DNA of 64,000 nt from Dyadobacter sp. CY261 (GTDB lineage: Bacteria > Bacteroidota > Bacteroidia > Cytophagales > Spirosomataceae), in the NCBI RefSeq assembly GCF_021440085.1, contig NZ_JAKCPW010000012.1:1-64000 (forward strand). Direction: 5' to 3'. Below the pieces are notes generated by a model, which was not told the DNA's origin, made no database searches, and saw nothing but the letters and a program-made list of their open reading frames with translations. Position numbers and translations under genes: made by a program. How positions within the stretch are numbered: position 1 is the first letter of the stretch; each line of letters starts with the position of its first letter. This document shows positions 45,242 through 54,800 of this stretch, in pieces.

Positions 45242-47065
45242 ATGGCTGCATTACCAGATACCCGGATGCCCGGCGTCATCACGCAGGAGATCCCGACGTT
45301 ACCGCCGTCCATCGGCGCGGTGCCCAGCGCGGTGCCCTGTTTTATAGGCTACACCGAAAAAGCGGAAAAAGACGGGGAGGATGTAACGCTGAAACCGGTC
45401 CGTGTACGCAATATGCGCGAGTACGAGGAATGGTTCGGGACCTCGCCCAACCAGCCGATCACGATCGATCTCAATGAAACGATCGACGAAAGCGACCCGT
45501 CCAACCCGCGCACGGTGCGTGTCGATGTGCGGGTGGTGGCCGTAACCGATTTTAAGTTCAGGATGCATTATGCCATGCAATTGTATTATGCCAATGGCGG
45601 AGGCCCGAGTTTTATCATCTCGGCCGGAAAACAAAGCGACGGAACGGTGAATCCCAACGAGCTCATAGCCGCGATAGATGCCGCGAAAAGGGCCCGGGCA
45701 GTTACGATTTTGTCATTCCCCGACGCGGTGAAGAACATTAGCGGTGATAATTATTACAACACCGTCACCGCAGCTGCCTTGCAGCACTGCGATAAAATGA
45801 AGAACCGCGTGCTGATTCTTGACGTAAACGACGACGAGAATGACAATGCCAAAATCACGGCCAATTTCCGCTCCAGAGTGCCGCAGAGCATTAACCAGAA
45901 ATATGCAGCGGCTTACTACCCGATGCTCTCCACCACGCTCGATTACAAGTTCGACGACGAAGGGGTGGAAGTGCGTTTCCATCGCAAAAACGGCCAGCTA
46001 TCCAGTGATGTGAAGACCGTCAGCGATGCATTGGACGCATTCAACACGGCCAATGCAAAGGCGAAAGCATCAGTGAAGAAGGAGGCCATGCTGATATTGA
46101 TCAAAACAACCGTCGACCAGCTTATTACTGCCACACCGGCCATTACACCCGCCGAATTATCGGCGGGTGCTTTGGCTGTTGTTAAAAAAGAATACAAAGT
46201 CGCCGAATGGGAAGGGGATTTGAAAACCGCTTTCGAAGCCGCCGATGCAAATGCGGTGAAGGCGGCCATCGACCCGTTGGTAACGGCTGCTACCGGCCAG
46301 GTAACGACCGACCAGAACGACGCCAATACCAAAAAAACAGCCTACACCACCGCGGCAGACACGCAAAGGGGCAAACCCGTAGCCAATGCCGACTATTCGT
46401 TCAAAACGCTTTCGGTGGTGGAAACCAACAATAATCTCTTTTACAACCGCATCCGCGAGGCCGTGAATGACGTGCCGGTAATTATGCCGCCCAGCCCGGC
46501 CATTGCAGGGCTTATGGTACAGACCGACGCAACCCAGGGCGTCTGGAAAGCACCGGCCAACATGGGATTGGCTGCCGTTATTTCCCCAACAGTGGATGTG
46601 GACGACGATTTCCACGCCGACCTGAATGTAGATGCCAGTTCGGGTAAATCGGTGAATGCGATCCGGGCCTATGAAGGCAAAGGCATTCTCGTTTTCGGCG
46701 CACGCACGCTGGCGGGCAACGACCTCGAATGGCGGTACATTTCGGTGCGGCGGACTTTCTGTTTTATCGAAGATTCCATCGCACAGGCCATGCAGGACTT
46801 TGTTTTTGCGCCCAATACCCGCGATACCTGGATCAAGGTCAAAGCGATGATCAGTAATTTCCTGATCGAGATCTGGAAGGCAGGCGGGCTGTTTGGAAAT
46901 ACTACCAACGAAGCATTCCAGGTGAATGTAGGGCTTCCCGAAACAATGACCGACGTGGATATTCTCGAAGGCCGCTTGATCGTCGAGATCAAGCTCCGGG
47001 TGTCGCGCCCCGCCGAATTCATCATTCTGCGCTACGAGCACAAGTTCCAGGCCAACGCTGCTTAA
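45242..47065 (+). CDS. eCIS contractile sheath protein with helical insertion
   Basis: The 607-residue protein is a phage-tail-sheath subunit. The N-terminus is typical (MPGVITQEIPTLPPSIGAV, then VPCFIGYTEKAE), the middle has NPNELIAAIDAAKRA, and the C-terminal sheath domain has GILVFGARTLAGNDLEWRYISVRR and ends FIILRYEHKF. Only one sheath gene is present. Residues of about 255-385 form an Ala/Thr/Lys-rich, almost Gly-free segment predicted to be long helices, inserted between the variable outer domain and the conserved core. The start is the ATG at 45242; the TTG six bases earlier is disregarded. Confidence 0.93.
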   Translation: MAALPDTRMPGVITQEIPTLPPSIGAVPSAVPCFIGYTEKAEKDGEDVTLKPVRVRNMREYEEWFGTSPNQPITIDLNETIDESDPSNPRTVRVDVRVVAVTDFKFRMHYAMQLYYANGGGPSFIISAGKQSDGTVNPNELIAAIDAAKRARAVTILSFPDAVKNISGDNYYNTVTAAALQHCDKMKNRVLILDVNDDENDNAKITANFRSRVPQSINQKYAAAYYPMLSTTLDYKFDDEGVEVRFHRKNGQLSSDVKTVSDALDAFNTANAKAKASVKKEAMLILIKTTVDQLITATPAITPAELSAGALAVVKKEYKVAEWEGDLKTAFEAADANAVKAAIDPLVTAATGQVTTDQNDANTKKTAYTTAADTQRGKPVANADYSFKTLSVVETNNNLFYNRIREAVNDVPVIMPPSPAIAGLMVQTDATQGVWKAPANMGLAAVISPTVDVDDDFHADLNVDASSGKSVNAIRAYEGKGILVFGARTLAGNDLEWRYISVRRTFCFIEDSIAQAMQDFVFAPNTRDTWIKVKAMISNFLIEIWKAGGLFGNTTNEAFQVNVGLPETMTDVDILEGRLIVEIKLRVSRPAEFIILRYEHKFQANAA

Positions 47066-47099
47066 TAGGTTGTTTTATTTAATTTAAAATCAAATAGTT

Positions 47100-47576
47100 A
47101 TGCCTGATACTATTTTTTATCCGATACCGAAATTCCGTTTCAAAGTGAAATGGGAAAACATCTCGAAAGAGGCAGAAATCGGCTTCACCGAGGTAACCGG
47201 ACTAGACTATCAGATCGATATGATCGAATACCGCGATGGCATGGACATTGGTATGGCCAAACGAAAAATGCCAGGCATCCGGAAATTCAGTAATGTGACG
47301 CTGAAACGCGGCGTTTTCAAAGGTCTCAGCGATTTTTATGACTGGATCGACGGTGGAGAAAAAGCAGACGACAAGTCCGTGGTGAAACGGAGAGTGTACC
47401 GTCGCACCGTCACGGTAACGCTCATGGACGAAGCGGCCACCGAAGTGATATCATGGACATTGGCGAATGCATTTCCGATTAAAGTGCATTTCAGCGACCT
47501 TAAAGCGGATGGGAATGAAATAGCCATCGACACGATCGAGCTGGTGCATGAAGGGATGACGGTCAACTATATTTAG
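47100..47576 (+). CDS. eCIS inner tube protein (gp19-like)
   Basis: The 158-residue protein is a T4 gp19-type tube subunit. It has the opening YPIPKFRFKVKWEN, the EVTGLDYQIDMIEYRDG loop and the beta-rich core TVTVTLMDEAATEVISW. Hexameric rings of such proteins stack into the rigid tube that is driven into the target. It follows the sheath gene after 34 bases, the usual sheath-tube order. It is probably the major tube subunit because it is closest to the canonical family. Confidence 0.92.
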   Translation: MPDTIFYPIPKFRFKVKWENISKEAEIGFTEVTGLDYQIDMIEYRDGMDIGMAKRKMPGIRKFSNVTLKRGVFKGLSDFYDWIDGGEKADDKSVVKRRVYRRTVTVTLMDEAATEVISWTLANAFPIKVHFSDLKADGNEIAIDTIELVHEGMTVNYI

Positions 47577-47584
47577 CGTAGTCT

Positions 47585-48040
47585 ATGTCATTTTATCCTC
47601 CTATCGGCTTTCTGTTCAAGGTCAGTATCAAAGGTGTTGACGACGCCGAGGCTGATTTTCAGGAAGTGTCGGGCCTTTCGATGACCCTGGAAACGCTGGC
47701 ATTGAAGGAAGGCGGACAAAACCGGTTTGTGCATCAGTTGCCGGTTCGGACAACGTCCGACAAGCTGGTATTGAAACGCGGGCTGAAATTGTCATCCGGA
47801 CTCACAAAATGGTGCCGCGAGGCGATTGAGGAGTTTTCATTTAGCCCCAAAACGATGACCATTTCGCTGCTGGATCCCGGAATCGAGGACGCGCTCTCCA
47901 CACCGCTTGTGACCTGGGAAGTGACGCATGCATACCCGGTAAAATGGTCGTTATCGTCATTTAATGCGATGAACAACGATCTGGCAATCGAGACGGTGGA
48001 AATTCAGTACCGGTTTTTTACAAAGGTATTTCCGGAATGA
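47585..48040 (+). CDS. Second eCIS tube-family protein (tube initiator, Pvc5-like)
   Basis: The 151-residue protein shares the gp19 fold with the preceding one (PPIGFLFKVSIKG, DFQEVSGLSMTLETLALKEGG, KLVLKRGLKLSSG) but is well diverged. Contractile injection loci usually encode a second tube-like protein that forms the first ring on the hub; that is the likely role. It starts 8 bases after the previous stop. A palindromic element follows in the 228-base gap before the next gene. Confidence 0.9.
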   Translation: MSFYPPIGFLFKVSIKGVDDAEADFQEVSGLSMTLETLALKEGGQNRFVHQLPVRTTSDKLVLKRGLKLSSGLTKWCREAIEEFSFSPKTMTISLLDPGIEDALSTPLVTWEVTHAYPVKWSLSSFNAMNNDLAIETVEIQYRFFTKVFPE

Positions 48041-48104
48041 TGGGCGGTGTTTGTTGGGATTTGTTGTTACAAGCCTACAGCATTAAAAGTCATCTGTGCT
48101 GGAG

Positions 48105-48260
48105 CATTGTGCTACCAATATTACATCGCTAACGCGATTTGAATTGAAACGACCATTGGAGAGCGCCGCAGGAATGCGAGAACCAAGTGCCGTTAGGCAC
48201 GTAATATCGGTAGCAAACCGGCATCCCGAACATTTTAAAGTCCCGTCGGGACGTAACTTT
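48105..48260. repeat. REP-like palindromic element inside the eCIS operon
   Basis: Two arms in inverted orientation (TGCTACCAATATTAC at 48110-48124 and the near-complement at 48201-48215) each carry a small hairpin next to them (TCGCTAACGCGA; GTGCCGTTAGGCAC). A third hairpin GTCCC-GTC-GGGAC at 48240-48252 is followed by a run of eight T residues after five bases. I recall similar REP-like intergenic sequences in Cytophagales. It could stabilise or terminate the upstream mRNA. Confidence 0.7.
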
Positions 48261-48268
48261 TTTTTAAA

Positions 48269-48460
48269 ATGGTAGAAATCAAAGAACTGGTCATCCGCGC
48301 AAGCTTTAATCAGAGTCCGAAGGAGAAAACGGCCTCGGATAAGGACAAACCCTATGCCGACTGTGCGCAAGACGGCACCGTGGAAGGTGCCAGCGAGGAC
48401 ATTATTGAAGCTTGTGTGCGACAAGTTCTGGCCATTCTCGAACGACGAACCGAACGCTGA
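48269..48460 (+). CDS. DUF5908-family small eCIS protein
   Basis: The 63-residue protein fits the DUF5908 family seen in Bacteroidota contractile injection loci, with the typical opening MVEIKELVIRA and closing DIIEACVRQVLAILERR. The middle is polar and probably disordered. It has two Cys residues but no metal motif. The stop is 2 bases from the start of the LysM gene, so the two are coupled. The function is unknown; a scaffold or hub-assembly role is a guess. Confidence 0.8.
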   Translation: MVEIKELVIRASFNQSPKEKTASDKDKPYADCAQDGTVEGASEDIIEACVRQVLAILERRTER

Positions 48461-48462
48461 TC

Positions 48463-49215
48463 ATGGAAACACCTTATGTAAACAAACTGCGGATCGCATC
48501 GGTACATTTATCCGGAGGCTTGATCTCATTAAGTTCGTTGCAATCGCTGGCGGGGGGGATTTTCGAACTACCCATTAACCCGGAGCAGTACGCACGGAAT
48601 TTTAAGATCAAGTACAATTGTCCTCCAGAGCTCGGCGGCAGCAGCAAATCGTCGGAGCAACAGTTCAGCGAGGTGGAGCCGGAGGTGCTCGAATTGAAAT
48701 TCACCATCGACGGTACCGGAGTGATCCCCGTGGAGCAGCCCGCTATCGACCTGGTTTCGCAAGCGTTTATCGCGGCCGATTCGGATGGCCAGCTGGCGTT
48801 TGTGACGGCGAAGCTTGCCCAGTTGCAATTGGTGGTTTATGGCATTCAGAGCGAATCGCACCGGCCGCCTTTTATTGTGGTGAACTGGGGTAAACTCGTT
48901 TTCCTCGGTGTTTTACAGGATATGACCCAGACATTTACACTTTTCCATCGCTCGGGCTTGCCGCTCAGGGTGGAGGTGCATTTGAAGTTGCTGGAATTCA
49001 AAATGAATAATGCCGTGGCGGCCGCCTTGTCGCTCTTGTCGCCCGATCTTACCCGAAAACGCACCGTAAAAGCCAGCGACAATCTGCTTACACTCTGCGA
49101 TGAAATTTACGAAACACCACACTACTATCTGGAAGTCGCCAAAGCCAATGGCCTGACCAATTTCCGGAAGATCAAGGCGGGTACCGAGCTGATGTTCCCT
49201 CCGGTAGCCCAGTGA
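48463..49215 (+). CDS. eCIS hub/tube-baseplate adaptor with LysM domain (Pvc7-like)
   Basis: The 250-residue protein has a CIS tube-type N-terminal domain (GIFELPINPEQYARNF, then DMTQTFTLFHRSGLPLR) and a C-terminal LysM-like domain from about residue 203 (DNLLTLCDEIYE, LTNFRKIKAGTELMFPP). In phage T4 terms it corresponds to gp53 plus a tube adaptor: it joins the hub to the tube, and LysM locks the wedges. The start is at 48463; the longer frame from 48412 overlaps the DUF5908 gene. Confidence 0.88.
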   Translation: METPYVNKLRIASVHLSGGLISLSSLQSLAGGIFELPINPEQYARNFKIKYNCPPELGGSSKSSEQQFSEVEPEVLELKFTIDGTGVIPVEQPAIDLVSQAFIAADSDGQLAFVTAKLAQLQLVVYGIQSESHRPPFIVVNWGKLVFLGVLQDMTQTFTLFHRSGLPLRVEVHLKLLEFKMNNAVAAALSLLSPDLTRKRTVKASDNLLTLCDEIYETPHYYLEVAKANGLTNFRKIKAGTELMFPPVAQ

Positions 49216-49246
49216 TTTTTATACAAAACATGAAAACCCCAAAACG

Positions 49247-51046
49247 ATGAGCCCAGTAGACGAAGCCAAGTCGGCGCTGGATACGGCCACTGCGCAACCC
49301 ACCCATACCGTCAGCGTGACTGTGCTGATGGACGGGAAAGATATTACCAAAAAGCCGGGCGGCTTGTCGTCGTTGTCGATCTACAACGAGGTGAACCGCA
49401 TTCCGACGGCCAAACTCGTCATTAGCGATGGCGAAGTGGATAAGGGAAGTTTCAAGAAAAGCGGTTCCGCGGATTTTGTGCCGGGTAAGAAAGCCGATGT
49501 GAAACTGGGTTATCAAAATAAAACCGAAAGTATTTTCAAAGGCATCGTGATCCGCCATTCCATTAACGCGTATCCGGGCAAGGCCTCCGTAATGGAGCTG
49601 GAATGCAAGGATGTGACAGTTTGCATGACCACAGTCCGCCAAAGCCGGTATTATGCCAAAATCAAGGATAGCGCGGTTTTTAAACAGCTCATTGAAAATT
49701 ACAAAGATAGTGATGTGAAGGTCGGCGACCTGGCGGAAACCGATTTTGAGCACCCTGAACTCGTACAATACCATTGCACCGACTGGGATTTTCTCGTGCT
49801 CCGTGCCGAGGCAAACGGGTTGGTGGTCGTAGTTGACAATGGAACGGTTCATGTAAAAAAGCCAGCCAAAGCTTCCAAAGCCAATCATTCGGTCATGTGG
49901 GGGGAGGATATCATCAATTTTGAAGCCGAAATGGACACCCGGACACATTATCCCGACGTCACCACCGCAACCTGGGACCACGCAGGTCAGAAAGTGGTGC
50001 AGGAAGAAGGTTCGGGTAATTCAGGTGGTGGAGCGGTCGGCGGGCTCGGTGGTGGGCTCTCGGGCGCTGCTGCTGCGGTAGCGACCGTGGCAAGCGCTTT
50101 CGGACTCGATCTCGGCCTGGAAGATGATAAACACCATTTTCCGGATGTACTTTTCAAAAATCGGAAACCACAACTTTTCCACGGAGGCGCTTTGGCAGGG
50201 AAGGAACTCAGTACCTGGGCGAAAGCCTTCAAAGCACGGGCCGAACTCTCGCAGGTGCGGGGACGTGTGCGGGTGCGGGGGAAGAATTTCAAGACAGGCC
50301 AGACGCTGGAATTGAAAAAAACGGCAAGCCGGTTCAACGGGACGCATTTTATGACCGGTGTGGTGCACCAGCTTTTCAGCGGCACCTGGCAAACAGACAT
50401 TCAGTTCGGGCTATCGGTCAAAACCCTTGGCGAGACGGCGCAGCATTTGATGGCACCGCAGGCCGGGGGATTGTATGCGTCCGTTCATGGCTTGCAGATC
50501 GGCACCGTCACGAAGCTCGAAAGCGATGAAGAGCCGGGCGGGGGGCGGGTCAAAGTCCGGATTCCGTGGGTGGGCGAACAGAAGGACAGTAACAAGGATG
50601 GCGTTTGGGCGCGTGTAGCGGCTGTTACGGCCGGCAAGGAACGCGGATTTGTGTTCAGGCCGGAAGTGGATGATGAAGTGATCCTGGGTTTCATTAATAA
50701 TGACCCCAACAATGCGGTGATCCTCGGCTCGGCATTCAGTTCCGACAGAAAAGCGCCGGTTGAGGCTTCCAAAGACAATTTTCAAAAAGGTGTTTTTGCC
50801 AAAAGCGGGATGAAATTTGTGTTCGACGATGACCAGAAAAGTATTGAAATGACCACGAAAGAAGGTTACTCGGTAAAAGTCGATGAAAAAGGTAAGCAAG
50901 TGGAGATCCGGCATAAAAAGCAGCAGACCTTCATCAGGCTCACCGACTCGGGCATCGAATTCAGCAGCGCAGGCGACATTACCCTGAAAGCTGCCGGAAA
51001 AGTGAAGATCAAAGGCAAGGAAGTCCGGCTCAATGACCCGGGCTAA
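49247..51046 (+). CDS. eCIS spike/hub protein (VgrG/Pvc8-like)
   Basis: The 599-residue protein combines a gp27-like hub (about 15-250), a gp5 OB-fold domain (about 395-475, GTVTKLESDEEPGGGRVKVR) and a C-terminal beta-helix needle (about 500-599) ending KEVRLNDPG. Between hub and OB fold, residues of about 255-292 form a Gly-rich stretch followed by an Ala-rich hydrophobic helix (AAAAVATVASAFGL). A trimer would form the puncturing spike tipped by the PAAR protein encoded downstream. It starts 31 bases after the LysM gene. Confidence 0.93.
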   Translation: MSPVDEAKSALDTATAQPTHTVSVTVLMDGKDITKKPGGLSSLSIYNEVNRIPTAKLVISDGEVDKGSFKKSGSADFVPGKKADVKLGYQNKTESIFKGIVIRHSINAYPGKASVMELECKDVTVCMTTVRQSRYYAKIKDSAVFKQLIENYKDSDVKVGDLAETDFEHPELVQYHCTDWDFLVLRAEANGLVVVVDNGTVHVKKPAKASKANHSVMWGEDIINFEAEMDTRTHYPDVTTATWDHAGQKVVQEEGSGNSGGGAVGGLGGGLSGAAAAVATVASAFGLDLGLEDDKHHFPDVLFKNRKPQLFHGGALAGKELSTWAKAFKARAELSQVRGRVRVRGKNFKTGQTLELKKTASRFNGTHFMTGVVHQLFSGTWQTDIQFGLSVKTLGETAQHLMAPQAGGLYASVHGLQIGTVTKLESDEEPGGGRVKVRIPWVGEQKDSNKDGVWARVAAVTAGKERGFVFRPEVDDEVILGFINNDPNNAVILGSAFSSDRKAPVEASKDNFQKGVFAKSGMKFVFDDDQKSIEMTTKEGYSVKVDEKGKQVEIRHKKQQTFIRLTDSGIEFSSAGDITLKAAGKVKIKGKEVRLNDPG

Positions 51047-51111
51047 TGAGTGAATGATTCCCCGTTCCACGCCGGATCATTCACTCATTCACTCATTCAA
51101 TCATTTCCCCC

Positions 51112-51408
51112 ATGCCCTCCGCCGCACGCCTCAACGATATGCATCAATGCCCAGCCCCAATGGAGTCGGGCGGGGGCACGCACGTGGGTGGAACCATTGT
51201 AGTGGCAGGCCTTCGGACGGTGTATGTAAACGGCTTGCAAGCTGCCACGGCACAGGACCAATGCGTATGCCCCGGTAGCCCGAACATGATTTCAAAGGGT
51301 TCGCAAACCGTCTTTTTCAACGGCAAGCCGGCAGCGCGAAAACAGGACCCGACAGCGCACGGCGGGCAGATTGCCTCGGGTTCGCCGAATGTATTTATAG
51401 GAGATTGA
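51112..51408 (+). CDS. PAAR-repeat spike tip protein
   Basis: The 98-residue protein is a single-domain PAAR protein: an AARLNDMHQCP start, glycine-rich turns (GGGTHVGGTIV), then CVCPGSPNMISKGSQTVF and a final QIASGSPNVFIG. The tip metal is probably held by H11/C13 and nearby His and Cys residues. It sharpens the trimeric spike. It has no fused toxin domain. The 65 bases in front of it hold short imperfect repeats (TCATTCACTCATTCA). Confidence 0.92.
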   Translation: MPSAARLNDMHQCPAPMESGGGTHVGGTIVVAGLRTVYVNGLQAATAQDQCVCPGSPNMISKGSQTVFFNGKPAARKQDPTAHGGQIASGSPNVFIGD

Positions 51409-51421
51409 AAAATGTATTTTT

Positions 51422-51859
51422 ATGGAAACTAATCCATTATATGTCCCGGCGGAACGCCGCAGTTTTCTCGGCACGGGCTGGGCTTTTCCGCCCGAGTTTT
51501 CAAAACAGCAATGCGGAGCGTTGACCGTGTCCGACGAAGAGGATATCTGGCAAAGCCTGCAAATCCTGTTCAGTACCAGCCTTCGGGAGCGCCGCATCAC
51601 GCCGGGCTATGGTTGCAACCTCGAAGACTTCGTATTTGCAGCCATTAATACCTCGCTTTTATCGCTGCTGGAAGAAATGCTGAAAGAAGGCATTCAGCTC
51701 CACGAGCCAAGGATCAAACTCGATCGGCTGGACATTACCACTACCGAGCTGGAAGGCAGGCTGGACATCCTGGTGAGCTACACGGTGCGTGCTACCAATA
51801 CCCGATTCAATAAAGTATATCCCTACTATTACAAGGAGGGAACCAATGTTGACCTTTAA
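51422..51859 (+). CDS. eCIS baseplate wedge protein, gp25/GpW family (Pvc9-like)
   Basis: The 145-residue protein has the gp25 lysozyme-like baseplate fold: FLGTGWAFPPEF, EEDIWQSLQILFSTSLRERR with the family's E-R pairs, TPGYGCNLEDFVF and a closing beta-rich tail. Gp25 proteins provide the handshake strand that attaches the first sheath ring to the baseplate. It starts 13 bases after the PAAR gene and is followed by the large gpJ-like protein gene after 12 bases. Confidence 0.92.
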   Translation: METNPLYVPAERRSFLGTGWAFPPEFSKQQCGALTVSDEEDIWQSLQILFSTSLRERRITPGYGCNLEDFVFAAINTSLLSLLEEMLKEGIQLHEPRIKLDRLDITTTELEGRLDILVSYTVRATNTRFNKVYPYYYKEGTNVDL

Positions 51860-51871
51860 ATAGACGAGGCC

Positions 51872-54800
51872 ATGGCTATTACCGACGATTCCATCCACCC
51901 GCTCGAACGACGCGGCACCGCGCAACGCGAAAGGCTCCTGAAAACGCTTATCCCCGGCGAATTGGTGCTCGACGATCGCAATATGGCCGATTTGCTGGCG
52001 TTCTCGGGGGAATATGCCAGGCAAATCCGGTTTTGGAATAGCGGAGACCAGCCCGAAGGCGACTGGACATGTTTCTGGTCGGCCGATGCGACCCCGCTGC
52101 TGGCGAAGATCGCCGCTACGGACCTGGACCAGCATCGTGTGGAGTACCGCGACGCCGAGCTTACATTCATCCGCGCCTGTAAAGCGGAGAAGCAAGCAGA
52201 GGAAAAGACTTATTGCGAAAAAGCTTCCGCGCAGCACTTGCCCGGTTTGGTGGAGTGGATTTTCAAACTGGCCGTCAATATTGCGGAAATCTGCCATTCC
52301 TTGCCGGATAACCATTCTTTAAAAACGGAAAGCAGAGCGCTCATCCGTGAGAAATTAGGTTTTGACGGAACGCTCAATAAAGGGACGCCGATCGAGAAGT
52401 TAATCCAGTTCCACAAAACGGCCCATGAAATCCTGAAAAAGCGTGGCCAGGCCGATGGAGAACTCATTGAGCGGTACCAACCATTTTTTGGAGATTCACC
52501 CTGCGCAAAATCGTGGGGATTGACGGTCGACGATTTCAATTGTATTGATTTTCACCCCGAACTCACTGCCGGGGACAGGGACGCACTATGGCAACTCTTT
52601 CTGGCTTTTTTCAAGATATTATCCCTTTTGATTAACAAGGCGCAAAAGGTTTTTCAGCAAGCATTAAATGGCCGTAGCGACCATCCGCCGCATATTGCGC
52701 TCTTTCTGGCATTTGCGCTGTTATTCCGGCGATATCACCAGACTGACCTGAACGCGATGGCCGACCGGCATCTGGCCTATTACTATCGGGACGTATTACG
52801 CTTGCAGGATCGCGGCGCCATTCCCGATAAGGTCCATATCGTATTCGAACTGGCACGTAACACGGAAGCTTACCGCCTGGAAAAAGGCACTTTACTGCTT
52901 GGCGGAAAAGACCCGAAAGGCATCGATCTGCTGTACGCGCTGACCGACGAAATGGTGGTCAATAATGCTGTTTTGGTAGAAAAACAGAGCCTGTATTTTT
53001 TAAGGTACGAAGGAAAAACCATACCCGTTGCACTACCGGCGGCTGATCGGAAAGACGGTCTCAAAATACCCTACGAAAAACACAAAAAAGCCTGGCATCC
53101 ACTTTCAGGTAAACGGCTGTTTCAAAAATTGGCGACGCGGCAATGGCTTTTAGAAAAGGCGGTGAAAGGCCAGGAGAAAACGCTGATAGAAGCTTTGGCG
53201 AATGCGGAAAACCTTGAAAAGATTGTCGCGAATCCGGGGCTGATGATATCCACGCCTGAATTATGGTTGGGTGAGGGCGGCGTGCGCGCGATCCGCATTG
53301 AGATTGAAGGGTGGAATAACCCGGAGCTGCTCGCGCATTGTTACACCGAGATCAGTACAGCGGACGGTATCCTCAGGCTGGAAAATGAGCAATCGGGCAG
53401 CATGAGATTGAGTGGTAAAAAACGGGCGTCGATTTTCCGTGTTGTCGAAGGGAAGCCGCTCGAATGGCAAATCGGCTTGCTGGCGACAGATGCCGCCATT
53501 ACACCGTTACCCGAAGACCCCGATCCCCAGCGCGGAAGACAGCCGTTTATCCGGCTGCGTTTGAAGGATGGGGAGGATTATCAGAAATTTTCGGAAGCCT
53601 CTTTTCGCAGTATCCGGATTAAAACATCCAATAACGATTTGCGCGACCTGACTTTGCAGCTGGGGAGTACGCAATACCAGGCGTCGTCGGAAATCCCGCT
53701 GATCGGGTCGACGGTCCGCCAGCGATTGTCGTTATATGCCAGTGCACCCGAAATTTCATTGAAGACGTTCAACAAAGCCGGGAGCAGCTTGGATCTGGGT
53801 GGTTTGGACGACATTGAGGAGGGAGAGGCGGGAAGCCCTAAGGTGATCACATTCGGCAAAAAGGAGTTTTTGAACAAAGGGCCCGTGGATACGCCTTCGG
53901 CTTCCGGAGACCTGTTTTATTCTCCCGTTTCAAAATATTCATTCCTGAAAAAAGAGGTCGTTATACCGGCTTCGAATAGCGAGAAAAAGCCGATTACAAT
54001 CTATAAAATCCCGGGAGAGAGCATTTCCCTGAACTATGATTCGGACGGCGTGGAAATGTTTCCGGGCAGTGCCGGCCTGTATCATGTCGATTTCCTGGGC
54101 GGTTATGCGCCGGCCCGTACCGGCACTTTTCTGCCGGGCCGTGCGATGCCTGAATCTGATCCTGTCATTACCGTCGACTCGCGCTGGGGCCAGGGGATAA
54201 CGGTAACAAAACCCCGGGTCGATACCGATGGCAACCTGCGGCTAGGCTTCGAAAACCTTCTTCCGGGCCAAACCATTTCAATGCTTTTCCATTTTACCGA
54301 TGGTACCGGCAATCCCGATCACATTGCCCCCGACGAGATCGTTTGGTCTTATTTAAGGTCCAATGAATGGATACGCATTCCGGCGCAATTTATGCTCATG
54401 GATGAAACGCTGGGATTACGGCAGACGGGCATTATCCGCATCCAGATCCCTTCCGACATTAATAATGGCAATACGGTGGCGATTGGCCCGCAAAACCGCA
54501 CGGATCTGTACTGGCTGATGGCCTCGGCAGCGGAAGATCCCGGGCAGAATATTTTTGTGGACGCGCTGCCGACGCTGGCCGACATTTATGTGCAAGCGGC
54601 GACAGCCGAATTCCGGAACGACAGCGGCAACGACCTGATCCATCTCGAAAAAGGGCTGCCCGAAGAATCCATTACCCAACTGCGGTTCCGCGATCCCGCC
54701 ATCGCTACGGTAAAACAGCCATTTACCTCATTCGGTGGCCGCTATGCCGAAACGGGGGATGTGCAGAGCTACTACCGCCGGATTCACGAACGGCTGCGGC

